Of a stretch of DNA of 64,000 bases, positions 27,081 through 35,987 are shown piece after piece. The stretch is from Lachnospiraceae bacterium. GTDB lineage: Bacteria > Bacillota > Clostridia > Lachnospirales > Lachnospiraceae. Position numbers and translations under genes: made by a program. Position 1 is the first letter of the stretch, and every line of letters starts with the position of its first letter. The stretch lies in assembly GCA_016294075.1 (NCBI GenBank), contig JAEDCQ010000003.1, forward strand, positions 1 through 64,000, read 5' to 3'. Below the pieces are notes generated by a model. The model had not been told where the DNA came from, searched no databases, and was given only the letters and a program-made list of their open reading frames with translations.

Positions 27081-28604
27081 CTAAAGGTTCTTATCAAAAT
27101 TCAGATTTTCGATAAAATAAGCTTGAAAATCCGCGTCCTGAGAAAGATATTTTTCCTCCGAGCTTATTCTCAAATCATAGATTTCCTTATCCGTCAGACT
27201 GCCTGTAAGATAAGCCTTCGTTCCCCGTAAAGAAGCATTACCGATTGTCTCTGTCTTTCCCTTTAGTTCCCTCGGAAGCAGACCAATACCGATTGCTTTT
27301 TCAATATTTAAAAAATAACCGAAGCCACCTGCCAGGTAGACCTTTTTAATTTCTTCCGCAGAAATATCTGCCTCCTTCAGAAGAATCCTTATAGCTGAAA
27401 ATACCGCTGATTTTGCAAGCTGTATCTGACGAATATCATTCTGGGTAATCCGCAGCTTTCCTACCGGATACCCCTTCTCAAAGTAGGAATCTGCAAGCAT
27501 CCCCGTTTCATCAACCAGATTATTCTTCAAGAGTTCATATACTGCTTCCAGAATACCGGAGCCGCAAAATCCAACCGGTGCTTTCCCTTGAATTGTCTTA
27601 GTTTTTATTTCTCCGTTTTCAATTGTCATCCCGCTGACTGCTCCGTCCACACTTCCGACTCCGCAGGAGATATTCGCTGCCTCAAAAGCAGGTCCCGCCG
27701 GTGCCGATGTGACATATGCTTTCCCTGCTCCGTCTGTTAACAGCATTTCCGCATTTGTTCCCAAATCCAGAAATAAGCAGGGATTTTTCTCATATATAAC
27801 TGCCTGCATAGCGGCCCCTATCAGAACATCCCCGCCGACATACGCAGATATTCCCGGACTTATACTTACAGGAACAGGTCTGCTTAACAGGCCGAGTTCT
27901 TCCGCATCTGTATCAATCCTATCCAGCGTAACCGGAGAAAACGGATATCTTCCGAGTGTCTCACAGGAATAGCCCATTAATAAATGTACCATTACCGTAT
28001 TTCCGCTGATACCAATTTTTTTTAGTGATTCCGGATTGATATCTTTTGTTAATAAAGAAATATCTTTCTGCATTCCCTGAATTAGAATCTGCTTCAGCAA
28101 AGCCTTTCTGCCATTATTGGACTGTTCCATCCGGCTGACAACATCTGCACCGTAGCTTCTCTGAGGATTTGTTGAAGAGAGCACCTTGCATGTTTTTCCA
28201 CTTTCCATAGAGAATAATTCATATGCAAGAGTCGTTGTTCCTAAATCGATGGCGATGGCATAGTCTGTATCTTCCGGAATATTTTTATTTGTCTCCGGAT
28301 ATTCTGTTACTGCGGTAAATACTTCTGTCGGCACAAAGATTTTACAGGGTTGTTCCGGATATGCCTGACATGCGAGACGCCAGCCGTTTTTCAGTTCTTC
28401 ATCTGTTAACAGCATTTTATCTTTTTCCGTTACCAAAAGACTGCCTTCCAATAGCTGTATTTTACAAGCTCCACACGTCCCTCTTCCGGCACAGGGCGCA
28501 GAAATTATAATATTTTCGTTTTGCAGTGTATGATAAAGAGACATCCCCTTTATCAGAGGGATGTCTCTTTTTAATTTATCTGAAAAAATAACCTCTATCT
28601 GCAT
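27081..28604 (-). CDS. Corrinoid-protein reductive activator, RACo-like (ferredoxin + ASKHA ATPase)
   Basis: This 507-residue protein has an N-terminal 2Fe-2S ferredoxin domain (CAGRGTCGACKIQL near residues 38-51, later cysteine in RLACQA). A large ASKHA/DUF4445 domain follows, with AIDLGTTTLAYELF near 132 and FLDLGTNAEMLL. RACo proteins use ATP to reduce inactive cob(II)alamin in corrinoid methyltransferase systems. No methyltransferase or corrinoid protein lies near, so its client is elsewhere. It overlaps the ECF S-component gene by 10 bases, so the two are coupled. Confidence 0.88.
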   Translation of the reverse strand: MQIEVIFSDKLKRDIPLIKGMSLYHTLQNENIIISAPCAGRGTCGACKIQLLEGSLLVTEKDKMLLTDEELKNGWRLACQAYPEQPCKIFVPTEVFTAVTEYPETNKNIPEDTDYAIAIDLGTTTLAYELFSMESGKTCKVLSSTNPQRSYGADVVSRMEQSNNGRKALLKQILIQGMQKDISLLTKDINPESLKKIGISGNTVMVHLLMGYSCETLGRYPFSPVTLDRIDTDAEELGLLSRPVPVSISPGISAYVGGDVLIGAAMQAVIYEKNPCLFLDLGTNAEMLLTDGAGKAYVTSAPAGPAFEAANISCGVGSVDGAVSGMTIENGEIKTKTIQGKAPVGFCGSGILEAVYELLKNNLVDETGMLADSYFEKGYPVGKLRITQNDIRQIQLAKSAVFSAIRILLKEADISAEEIKKVYLAGGFGYFLNIEKAIGIGLLPRELKGKTETIGNASLRGTKAYLTGSLTDKEIYDLRISSEEKYLSQDADFQAYFIENLNFDKNL

Positions 28605-29140
28605 TTTACCTTCTCCAACTGCCCTGTCTTATTAAGCAATACCATAACGGCCGGAATCAGTACAAGCTGAATAATAATACCCGGTATCGCATTAAGGAAT
28701 GCCCCGGCTATGAATGCCTGATATGTAAATCCGTTTTGTCCGACTCCCAAAAGAACCATCTGAGCAATGCCCCATACAATACGTCCGCTGAGCATCGCAA
28801 TTATCAGACAGCGATACAAAGCAAAAATGCACTTCCAGCGGGAACGCTCATATAAAAATCCGATTACAAACCCATATGTCATTAATTCAAATGCCATACC
28901 GATTGCCATTGGGTAAAGAATCGGCATGCCAAATATTACAGAACGTAGAAGCGGAGTCACAAAGCCGACTGCCAAACCATATTTCCAACCGCAGATTAAT
29001 CCGCATAAAAGAATCGGTATATGCATCGGTAACAGCATTTTCCCGATTTGAGGTATCTGTCCCGTAAAAAACGGAAGCACCAATCCGAGTGCCATAAACA
29101 TAGCCGCCAGAGCAAGATTTTTAATATTACTGTTCTTCAT
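28595..29140 (-). CDS. ECF transporter substrate-binding S component
   Basis: This 181-residue hydrophobic protein has about five or six membrane helices and the S-component N-terminal pattern (IKNLALAAMFMALGLVLP). It has further conserved segments (FTGQIPQIGKMLLPMHIP, RSVIFGMPILYPMAIGM). S components bind a vitamin and dock onto a shared EcfA-EcfA'-EcfT module, which is not in this window. The overlap with the RACo-like gene hints at a cobalamin or lower-ligand substrate, but the substrate is not determined. Confidence 0.8.
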   Translation of the reverse strand: MKNSNIKNLALAAMFMALGLVLPFFTGQIPQIGKMLLPMHIPILLCGLICGWKYGLAVGFVTPLLRSVIFGMPILYPMAIGMAFELMTYGFVIGFLYERSRWKCIFALYRCLIIAMLSGRIVWGIAQMVLLGVGQNGFTYQAFIAGAFLNAIPGIIIQLVLIPAVMVLLNKTGQLEKVKCR

Positions 29141-29232
29141 GTAAATCTCCTGTTTGTAAAAAGCATCTTTTTATTCTGTCAGTTTATTACATTGTATAAC
29201 TGCCCCAATGAGATTTTCAAGTATTTTGTATA

Positions 29233-30102
29233 TTACATCTTCAAAATATCCATCATAATCTCAACATTTCCGGATTTATACTTATTTTTATGTATGGCAG
29301 AATTAATATTCCGGACTACAGGCTTTCCCTCCAGCGGTAGAATTACAATCTCCCCGTTCTTACATTCCTTTTCCACCAACCGCTTAGAAAGTACCGCAAT
29401 TCCCCGTCCATGAATAACTGCATTTTTGATTGCCTCTGTATTTGTACTGCAAAAAATCCGCTTTAAATGCAACTGATTTTCTTCAAACAGCCTTTCCATC
29501 TGATTACGTTCGGCACTGCCGCTTTCCCTGCTGATATACAATTCATTTTCCAGCATGGATAAGGTAACTTTTTTCTCTTTTGCCAGATGATATTCCTTTC
29601 CGCATATTAATACCAGCTCGTCTTCACAGACAGGAGAAATATCCAATTCCGTGCTTTTCAGGATTCCCTCTACAATTCCAATATCAATTTCATTACTCAG
29701 AATCATTTTTTCAATGTCTGAGGAGTTGGCAACCACTACACTAATACAGCATTCCGGCATCCGCTCTTTTGCCTTATCTAAAATATCATCAATCAGACAG
29801 GTACCGACTGATACACTACAGCCAACCCGCAGACTTGTTTTTTCTCCCGCTTGACTCATGGCTTCCTCCATTTTTTCAAAGGAATCTAAAATGTGACGGG
29901 AAAAAGAGAGCATAAGCTCTCCTTCCTTTGTCATATATATTTTTTGTGAAAGTCTTTCAAAAAGTTTTACTCCGTAATACTGTTCCAATTCCCGAATTGC
30001 CTGACTTACGGTTGGCTGCGAGATATGCAGACGTTTTGCCGCTGCGCTCATTCCTCCCGCATCTGCCACTTCCGTGAATATTTTTAAATGTCGAATTGTC
30101 AT
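29233..30102 (-). CDS. LysR-family transcriptional regulator
   Basis: This 289-residue protein has the LysR winged helix-turn-helix (MTIRHLKIFTEVADAGGMSAAAKRL, SQPTVSQAIRELEQ, residues 1-60) and a periplasmic-binding-like effector domain. It lies 24 bases after the second chromate-type transporter and before the ECF gene, all on the minus strand. It probably controls this transporter group, and the ligand is unknown. It resembles CysB/CbbR-type regulators only at family level. Confidence 0.9.
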   Translation of the reverse strand: MTIRHLKIFTEVADAGGMSAAAKRLHISQPTVSQAIRELEQYYGVKLFERLSQKIYMTKEGELMLSFSRHILDSFEKMEEAMSQAGEKTSLRVGCSVSVGTCLIDDILDKAKERMPECCISVVVANSSDIEKMILSNEIDIGIVEGILKSTELDISPVCEDELVLICGKEYHLAKEKKVTLSMLENELYISRESGSAERNQMERLFEENQLHLKRIFCSTNTEAIKNAVIHGRGIAVLSKRLVEKECKNGEIVILPLEGKPVVRNINSAIHKNKYKSGNVEIMMDILKM

Positions 30103-30126
30103 TTTTGAAATCTCTCCTGTTTCTAT

Positions 30127-30699
30127 TTATACAGCACCTAAAAGAACGTAAATAAGTGTTCCGACTACACCACTACCCAAAATAATGGATATAGCATTTG
30201 CTTTATATCTGCGAAGTATCCATAACGCTGCTAAAAATATGGCAAGCTCCACAAAACGGATATCTGTTAATACAATATCATACAGCTCTGCTTTAAACAA
30301 ACCCAGCATTAAAATAGATGCCCCTGCGGATGCAATCAGTGCAACAACTGCCGGTCTTAATGAACCAAGCACTACCTGTACACCACTTACGGTCCGGTAT
30401 TTATAGTAGAAATGTGCCAGGGTAAGACAGATAATAAATGACGGAATAATACAACCGATGGAACAGAGAAGTACTCCGGGAATTCCGGCAAGCCGCATTC
30501 CCACAAAGGTTGCCGAATTAATAGAAATCGGTCCCGGTGTCATTTCCGCAACTGTAATTAAATCCGAAAACTCTTCTAACGTCATCAAACTGTATATTTC
30601 CACAATTTGTTCCTGAATCAGCGGAATCGCCGCATATCCTCCGCCTACACTAAACATTCCAACCTGAATAAAAGCGAAAAATAATTTTAATAATAACAT
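30127..30699 (-). CDS. Chromate transporter family subunit (short CHR), second of pair
   Basis: This 190-residue membrane protein is a single-domain (short-chain) CHR protein. It shows SVGGGYAAIPLIQEQIVE near residue 17 and AEMTPGPISINSATFVG near 50, plus about five or six helices. Short CHR proteins work as pairs of opposite topology. It starts directly after the stop codon of its partner. The real substrate in gut anaerobes is uncertain; sulfate or another oxyanion is possible. Confidence 0.9.
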   Translation of the reverse strand: MLLLKLFFAFIQVGMFSVGGGYAAIPLIQEQIVEIYSLMTLEEFSDLITVAEMTPGPISINSATFVGMRLAGIPGVLLCSIGCIIPSFIICLTLAHFYYKYRTVSGVQVVLGSLRPAVVALIASAGASILMLGLFKAELYDIVLTDIRFVELAIFLAALWILRRYKANAISIILGSGVVGTLIYVLLGAV

Positions 30700-31272
30700 T
30701 TATCGTACCTCCTTCTTTCTTCTAAGAGTAAAAAATAAATCAATCAGCCCGATTCCAAGACATGTAAAGATAATCAGCATGGCACTGACATCTAAGATGT
30801 AGGTAGCAATAAATGCAATTATCATCATTGCAATATATAATACTCTTTTTGTTTTTACAACATTTCCGGCAAGATTAATCACAACATCAAATATAACTGC
30901 TGCCACACCGGCTCTCATAACCTGTAATGCAATAGCAATATATGGATTGGTACGGAACTGTTCATAAAATACGGAGATAATCGAAATAATAATCATAGGC
31001 GGCAGAATCGTTCCCAAGACTGCTGTCAGCGAACCGATTACACCGGACATACGATATCCAATTATAACAGAAGCATTTACCGGAAGAGGTCCCGGAGCCG
31101 ATTGTGTAATAGCCGTTACATCCAGCATTTCATCTTCTTCCAGCCACTTTAACTCTTCGACAAACTTCTTTTTCATCAGTGAAACAATAACAAAACCACC
31201 ACCAAAGGTGCATGCACTTAACATAAACATCGATTTGAACAATGTCCATAATTTACTATAGTCTTTTCTCAT
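30700..31272 (-). CDS. Chromate transporter family subunit (short CHR), first of pair
   Basis: This 190-residue short CHR protein has TFGGGFVIVSLMKKKFVE and ITQSAPGPLPVNASVIIG, the counterparts of the motifs in its partner. The start at 31272 follows GGAGG by 5 bases. A much longer in-frame start at 31464 would run into degV and is rejected. The two subunits are of equal length, as expected for a heterodimer. Confidence 0.9.
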   Translation of the reverse strand: MRKDYSKLWTLFKSMFMLSACTFGGGFVIVSLMKKKFVEELKWLEEDEMLDVTAITQSAPGPLPVNASVIIGYRMSGVIGSLTAVLGTILPPMIIISIISVFYEQFRTNPYIAIALQVMRAGVAAVIFDVVINLAGNVVKTKRVLYIAMMIIAFIATYILDVSAMLIIFTCLGIGLIDLFFTLRRKKEVR

Positions 31273-31390
31273 AATAACCTCCGCCTTCATTTTTCTTTTC
31301 GAAATAAAGATAGCATGGTCATTATTATTTGTAAAATACATATATTTTATTATTCCTATAGGTATTTGCCTATGTGCTTGCATATAATTT

Positions 31391-31420
31391 AATGCGGTAC
31401 GGATTCTTCTGTACCGCATT
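31391..31420 (-). terminator. Terminator overlapping the degV stop codon
   Basis: AATGCGGTAC and GTACCGCATT form a perfect 10-bp stem with a 10-base loop. The degV stop codon (31419-31421) is partly in the stem. The following run (AAATTATATG) has few T residues, so termination may be partial and could let degV transcripts run into the CHR genes. Confidence 0.7.
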
Positions 31421-32270
31421 AAGTTTGCATAATATACAATACTCCCAATGTCCCCGGTCCACAATGAGATGAAATGACACCACCGGCTCTTGTAATCAAA
31501 ATTTCATCAAAATGATTTAACTGCTTCAGGTATTCGTAAACGCTGTCGACAATCGCACCGTCACATCCGGAATGGGTAATAAATACTCTGTCTTTTTTTG
31601 CCTGCAATAAATCAGCTTCCATATCCTTCGTATAATCCATAATAACAGACATCATTTTACCCCTGTATTTTTTCGTTGCATGCATGGCACCATCCTCTAC
31701 CACAATCTTAGGATGAAGCTTTAACATATTTCCGGCAAGTGCGGAAACACTGCCGCACCTTCCGCCACGATGAAGATATACCAATGTATCAACTACAAAG
31801 CTTGCACGAACCATCGGCTTTTGTTCTTCTATATAGGTTACAATCTCATCCCTTAACTTTCCTCCCGACACCATAATAGCTGCCTCTATTACAAGCAGAC
31901 CGATTCCTGTCGATAGATTTGCAGAATTAATTACACTTACCTTGTCGGTAATTTCTAATTCTTCTGCTGCCATACGAAAAACATTTGCCGTCGTAGACAT
32001 ACTCTCAGAGATACAGAAAATAACCATCTCATCTCCATTTTCCGCAATAGGTCTCATTGCATCCATAGCATCTTCCAATCCAACTGCGGAGGTCTTGGGG
32101 GTTGTATCCTTTTCATCCGACCATTTATAAATTTCGTCCGGTGTAATCTCCTGTCCGTCCTTATATTCTTTATCCTCCATGACAATATGTAACGGGATAA
32201 TGGATACATTATATTTTTCAATTAATTCTTTTGAAAGATCACATGTACTGTCTGCTAAAATCTTAATCAT
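31419..32270 (-). CDS. DegV-family fatty acid-binding protein
   Basis: This 283-residue protein has the DegV pattern: MIKILADSTCDLSKELIEKY at the start, a serine-rich lipid pocket (CISESMSTTANVFRMA) and RGGRCGSVSAL. DegV/FakB proteins hold a fatty acid for FakA kinase, which phosphorylates exogenous fatty acids. No fakA lies near. This is one of several DegV copies usually found per Firmicute genome, so its ligand is not certain. Confidence 0.92.
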   Translation of the reverse strand: MIKILADSTCDLSKELIEKYNVSIIPLHIVMEDKEYKDGQEITPDEIYKWSDEKDTTPKTSAVGLEDAMDAMRPIAENGDEMVIFCISESMSTTANVFRMAAEELEITDKVSVINSANLSTGIGLLVIEAAIMVSGGKLRDEIVTYIEEQKPMVRASFVVDTLVYLHRGGRCGSVSALAGNMLKLHPKIVVEDGAMHATKKYRGKMMSVIMDYTKDMEADLLQAKKDRVFITHSGCDGAIVDSVYEYLKQLNHFDEILITRAGGVISSHCGPGTLGVLYIMQT

Positions 32271-32401
32271 ATTTCCCTCCGATTATTTTTTTCACAACCT
32301 CTATTCGATTTCTCCGTCCCATTCAATAATTCCACCAAATTCTACGATGATTGCCCTTATTGGATGGAATAAAATAATCTGCCATCTGTTTATCGTCCGC
32401 T

Positions 32402-32983
32402 TCATGCCTTCCCACGCAAAACCCACTTATGGAATTTTTGCAGCAAACATGCTGACGGAATGGATAAAACTACTACAACCAACACAAAGAGCGCAACGTT
32501 TCTTATGTAATACAGACTTGGTACGATATCGATAAATGAATATCCGAACAATTCTACAAACAAACCATGTATTCGGATTTGATAATTGAATTCCCGATAT
32601 GTAAAAAAATACCTGCGGCAAATCCATTTTTTCGCCCATAAGAACACGAACTATCAAAAAAATTAAACAGGTCGAATAAAAGGCCAAAATAAGCGGCAGT
32701 ATTCTTCTTTTAAAAAAGCCGTTCAGATAATCAGGTTTTTCTGTATAGCTCTTATAAAGTCCGTAGCCGGAGCATAACAAAAAATTCCCACAAAGAAATA
32801 ACCAATCGGAACAAATACATCCAATCCATGAACAATATATTTCGGGTTCAGCCAATATGCACACGTTTTTTGACCAATATGGTGAAGCATAATACATATT
32901 GCGAAAAAACCCTGCAAAGCTTTTGTCTGCGAAAAGAGACATAAACCCTTCATTCCATGTGTTTTTTCTATAGAATTTTGCAC
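32402..32983 (-). pseudogene. Decayed acyltransferase-3 family membrane protein
   Basis: Three minus-strand pieces in different frames together resemble an OafA/acyltransferase-3 protein. The first (to about 32723) shows GFFAICIMLHHIGQK and several helices. The middle continues RRILPLILAFYSTCLIFLI, and the last (from about 32600) is hydrophobic and ends RGKA. The intact family is 330-400 residues, so at least two frameshifts and a central deletion are needed. No piece has a good ribosome-binding site. Confidence 0.7.
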
Positions 32984-33099
32984 CCCGAAACAAAATTACA
33001 GCTAATACCGGAAAATAAATACACTATCTTATCCATCCCCATATCCCCTTTTAAATGTATTACTTTTTTGGCCGGTTTCTCCAAACCAGAATCGTTTTA

Positions 33100-33450
33100 C
33101 TATAATAGTTTTTCCGCCCACTCAGTTTCCCTGAATCCTGTAAGTACCATATCTCCGTCAACTATAAGCGGACGTTTTACAAGCATTCCATTTGTAGCAA
33201 GAAGCTTTAACTGTTCTTCTTCACTCATAGTCTGCAGTTTATCTTTAAACTGCAGATTCTTATACATAATCCCACTCGTATTGAAGAATTTCTTAAGTGG
33301 CAGACCGCTCTTCTCATGCCACTGTTTCAATTCATCATAAGTAGGATTATTCTCCACGATATGACGGTCAACATATGTAACATTATGTGTGTCCAACCAC
33401 TTTTTGGCCTTCCGGCAGGTGGAACAATTTGGATATTCTAAAAATAGCAT
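33100..33450 (-). CDS. ArsC/Spx-family thioredoxin-like protein
   Basis: This 116-residue protein has the ArsC/Spx fold with a CSTCRKAKKWLD redox motif (Cys9-x2-Cys12) and the RHIVENNPTYDEL and LVKRPLIVDGDMVLTGF segments. The family includes arsenate reductase and the RNA polymerase-binding regulators Spx and MgsR. The length and motifs fit the YffB/MgsR-type group better than a true arsenate reductase, and no ars genes are near. It is intact although both neighbours are broken. Confidence 0.88.
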   Translation of the reverse strand: MLFLEYPNCSTCRKAKKWLDTHNVTYVDRHIVENNPTYDELKQWHEKSGLPLKKFFNTSGIMYKNLQFKDKLQTMSEEEQLKLLATNGMLVKRPLIVDGDMVLTGFRETEWAEKLL

Positions 33451-33558
33451 CGTATTATACCTCCGTAAATATACTATAGAATCATATGCCTAAAGTCGTC
33501 AATAAAAATAATCCTTATGCCGAAGTTTTCCGGATAAAAAGCACCGCATCATAATCGT

Positions 33559-34311
33559 TTATTTTCCGCAATATTCATATAAAATCCTTATAAGTTCACC
33601 AACCTGAAGCGGTTTTGTCAAATGTCCGTTCATTCCGGCCTGCCCGGCTTTTTTTACATCCTCGATAAATGCATTTGCCGTCATTGCAATAATAGAAATC
33701 TCTGCCAATTTCAAATCAGGAAGCTACCGGATTTGCCTTGTTGCCTCATAACCATTCATAATCGGCATTTGAATGTCCATAAAAATCATCTCGTAATATC
33801 CTGTCTCATGGTTTTTTATCATTTCAAATGCTTCGCTTCCATTCACGGCACATTCCACTTTTAATCCGGTTTCCTGTATTAATTCAGTGGCAATTTCACG
33901 ATTAATTTCGTTATCCTCCACCAACAATACTGTTTTTCCAAAAAAATATTCCACATACCGTAGCTCTCCAAATGTCTGCCGGACATCAAAACTTGCTTTA
34001 TCTTCTTTTGCCCCATCAGCTAATCGAATCGGAAGAGTTACCCTTATATTCGTTCCTACACCTACCCGGCTCTCAACCTCCATAGCTCCTTTCATTAAAT
34101 CAATCAGCTTATGCGTTATTGCCATCCCAAGTCCTGTTCCTGCAATTTCGTGAACATCGTTCTCTTTTCGAACATAAGGTTCATATAAATGTTGCAGAAA
34201 ATCCTTGTCCATTCCAATACCGGTGTCCTTACACTGAAATATCAACTGTTTGTCATCCATGGAAATCTGAACATCCACAGTCACTTTTCCTTCTTCCGTG
34301 TACTTTACCGC
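33559..34311 (-). pseudogene. Remnant of a hybrid histidine kinase (ATPase + receiver domain)
   Basis: The readable part starts inside a HATPase domain (AVKYTEEGKVTV, DTGIGMDKDF, GTGLGMAITHKL) and runs into a receiver domain (VLLVEDNEINREIATEL, FMDIQMPIMNGYEATRQIR). An in-frame TAG at 33724-33726 follows. Reading on in the same frame gives LPDLKLAEISIIAMTANAF and a normal receiver end to a TAA at 33559. Upstream of 34311 the sensor and dimerisation parts are missing. It is truncated and carries a nonsense codon where relatives often have Gln. Confidence 0.8.
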
Positions 34312-34422
34312 AAGTTCTGAATAACAAATCTTGGAGCATTATCATTTCTGTATTTCGCAATATCCTGCGACCAATACTCTGCGATTTGCAAACTCAATTA
34401 TTGCAAATAATAATACCATCAA

Positions 34423-34938
34423 TTATACATTGGATATCTGATTACCGTAATACGAAATAAACTTATCCAATTGCTTAACGTCACATCCTTTTTTCTCATA
34501 GTATTCAAGCATCTCATCAATCTTCTTCAGGTCGTAGCTTGTCACACAATCAGAAATCACATGTACCTTGAAACCTGCCTTTGCCATATTATAACTTGTT
34601 GACTTCACACAGGCAGTAGCATCAGCACCACATATAAAGAATTCGTCGATTTCACTGTCTGCAATAAACCTGGCGAAATCTTCACTGGTTAATGCATTGG
34701 CTTTCGTTTTCACAAAGATATGGTCTGATACCACCGAAAGCTCCGGTACAAGTTCGGCTCCTTTTGTATCCGGCTTGAAGGTTCTTGTTCCGTCAGTAAT
34801 ATTGTTGTGCTTAATATAAACAACGTACATTCCCTGACTTTGTGCCCAGGAGATTGCATTATTTATTTTGTCGATAATATCCCTGTAATGCTTTGTAATA
34901 TCATTTTGAATATCAATAACTACTAATGCCTTGCTCAT
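34423..34938 (-). CDS. Isochorismatase-family cysteine hydrolase
   Basis: This 171-residue protein has the isochorismatase fold. The catalytic aspartate is in VVIDIQNDI near residue 9, a lysine in FVKTKANAL near 78, and the nucleophilic cysteine in CGADATACVKSTSYN near 110. Members hydrolyse small amides such as nicotinamide; the substrate here is not known. It is the last gene of a four-gene set with GyrI-like, VOC and WYL-regulator genes, 4 bases after the GyrI-like gene. Confidence 0.88.
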   Translation of the reverse strand: MSKALVVIDIQNDITKHYRDIIDKINNAISWAQSQGMYVVYIKHNNITDGTRTFKPDTKGAELVPELSVVSDHIFVKTKANALTSEDFARFIADSEIDEFFICGADATACVKSTSYNMAKAGFKVHVISDCVTSYDLKKIDEMLEYYEKKGCDVKQLDKFISYYGNQISNV

Positions 34939-34942
34939 TTTC

Positions 34943-35584
34943 TCATACCACTTCCTTTTTGCAGATTGGATGCCTGATTACGGTCTTCCATTTTTCCGGA
35001 GCGACCTTTCTTGCATCAGACATATAGATTTCGTGATGCAGTCTGCCATTACTAAAATCATTTCTATATCCGTTCTCTTTGATATATTGATTCATAAGAG
35101 CAACTGTTGCAGGCTCATCATCAAAAGGCCCATGATGCATAATCTGAACACATAAGCCTTCTTCCACAGTCAAATATTCTGCCTTAGAACAATCTATTTT
35201 CTTCTTTGCAGATGCGGTTTTTACCGCCCAGTCAAAATCCGCTTTTGTCACAAAATCAGGAAGTCTGATTACTGATATCCAGTTAAACTCCGCTTTACTA
35301 CTATAATCACAGCCTTCTACTCCTTCCTGCCACCAAAAACCTTCCAGCGGAGGAACCACATACTCAAAAAATCCCTCTATTTTATAGTCAGCCTTGTAAC
35401 TCATTTTCAGAGTGTATGCCACAGCATACAAAATTCCCACAGCCTGCTGATATGCACTGCCTTCCTCATTGGGATTTCCCTTTCCTCTTACTGCAATATA
35501 GTTTGCCTTCGGAACCGTCACAATCTCCGGTGTATTCTTAGGCATGTAAAATTCCTTATACTCTTTCTTAAAGTTAAATGCCAT
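34943..35584 (-). CDS. GyrI-like small-molecule-binding protein
   Basis: This 213-residue protein has a GyrI-like/SHS2 ligand-binding domain (VTVPKANYIAVRGKGNPNE, FFEYVVPPLEGFWW, LCVQIMHHGPFDDEPATV) without a DNA-binding domain. Such stand-alone domains bind lipophilic or drug-like compounds. It sits beside a WYL-type regulator, like the YobU-YobV pair of Bacillus. 5 bases separate it from the VOC gene. Confidence 0.88.
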   Translation of the reverse strand: MAFNFKKEYKEFYMPKNTPEIVTVPKANYIAVRGKGNPNEEGSAYQQAVGILYAVAYTLKMSYKADYKIEGFFEYVVPPLEGFWWQEGVEGCDYSSKAEFNWISVIRLPDFVTKADFDWAVKTASAKKKIDCSKAEYLTVEEGLCVQIMHHGPFDDEPATVALMNQYIKENGYRNDFSNGRLHHEIYMSDARKVAPEKWKTVIRHPICKKEVV

Positions 35585-35589
35585 TTTAC

Positions 35590-35982
35590 TCAGACCTCCT
35601 TAAATGAGCCAATTTCAATAAGATTTCCCTCCGGATCGGCAATATAGCAGGTTCTCTGACCCCAAGGTTCTGTCGTTGGTTCCATAATACTTTCGGCACC
35701 GGCTGCAATTACTTCTGTGTAGGTCTTATCAACCGCTGCATGGTTATCTACGCTGAGTGCAATCTCATAATGTCCATTCACACCTTTACAATACGAGAAT
35801 GTCCTATTTGTCATTTTTTCAAAATCACTTTTTCGATATAAAAGAAATAGCGTTCCATCCTTTTCAAGAAAGACATTCGAAGTATTCTCATCTTCCTTTA
35901 TCTCGAACCCCAGAACATCACGATAGAATCTGACCATAACAGCCATGTCATCAACAAAAATTCCAAATCCGTCTAATCTCAT
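35590..35982 (-). CDS. VOC superfamily (glyoxalase/bleomycin-resistance-like) protein
   Basis: This 130-residue protein has two beta-alpha-beta-beta-beta units of the VOC fold. Its first metal-ligand region is near the N terminus (MAVMVRFYRDVLGFEI) and YIADPEGNLIEIGSF at the end contains the usual glutamate. Function may be enzymatic or binding and is not settled by sequence. It starts 5 bases after the stop of the WYL regulator and belongs to that operon. Confidence 0.9.
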   Translation of the reverse strand: MRLDGFGIFVDDMAVMVRFYRDVLGFEIKEDENTSNVFLEKDGTLFLLYRKSDFEKMTNRTFSYCKGVNGHYEIALSVDNHAAVDKTYTEVIAAGAESIMEPTTEPWGQRTCYIADPEGNLIEIGSFKEV

Positions 35983-35987
35983 TTCAC

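Noticed and set aside
31273..31464. A 64-residue extension of the first CHR transporter gene
   Set aside because: It would cover the degV terminator and stop codon; the ATG at 31272 has GGAGG at the right distance.
33100..33450. An arsenic-resistance island
   Set aside because: The ArsC-like gene stands alone without arsR, arsB or acr3, and the CxxC pattern fits the Spx/YffB group.
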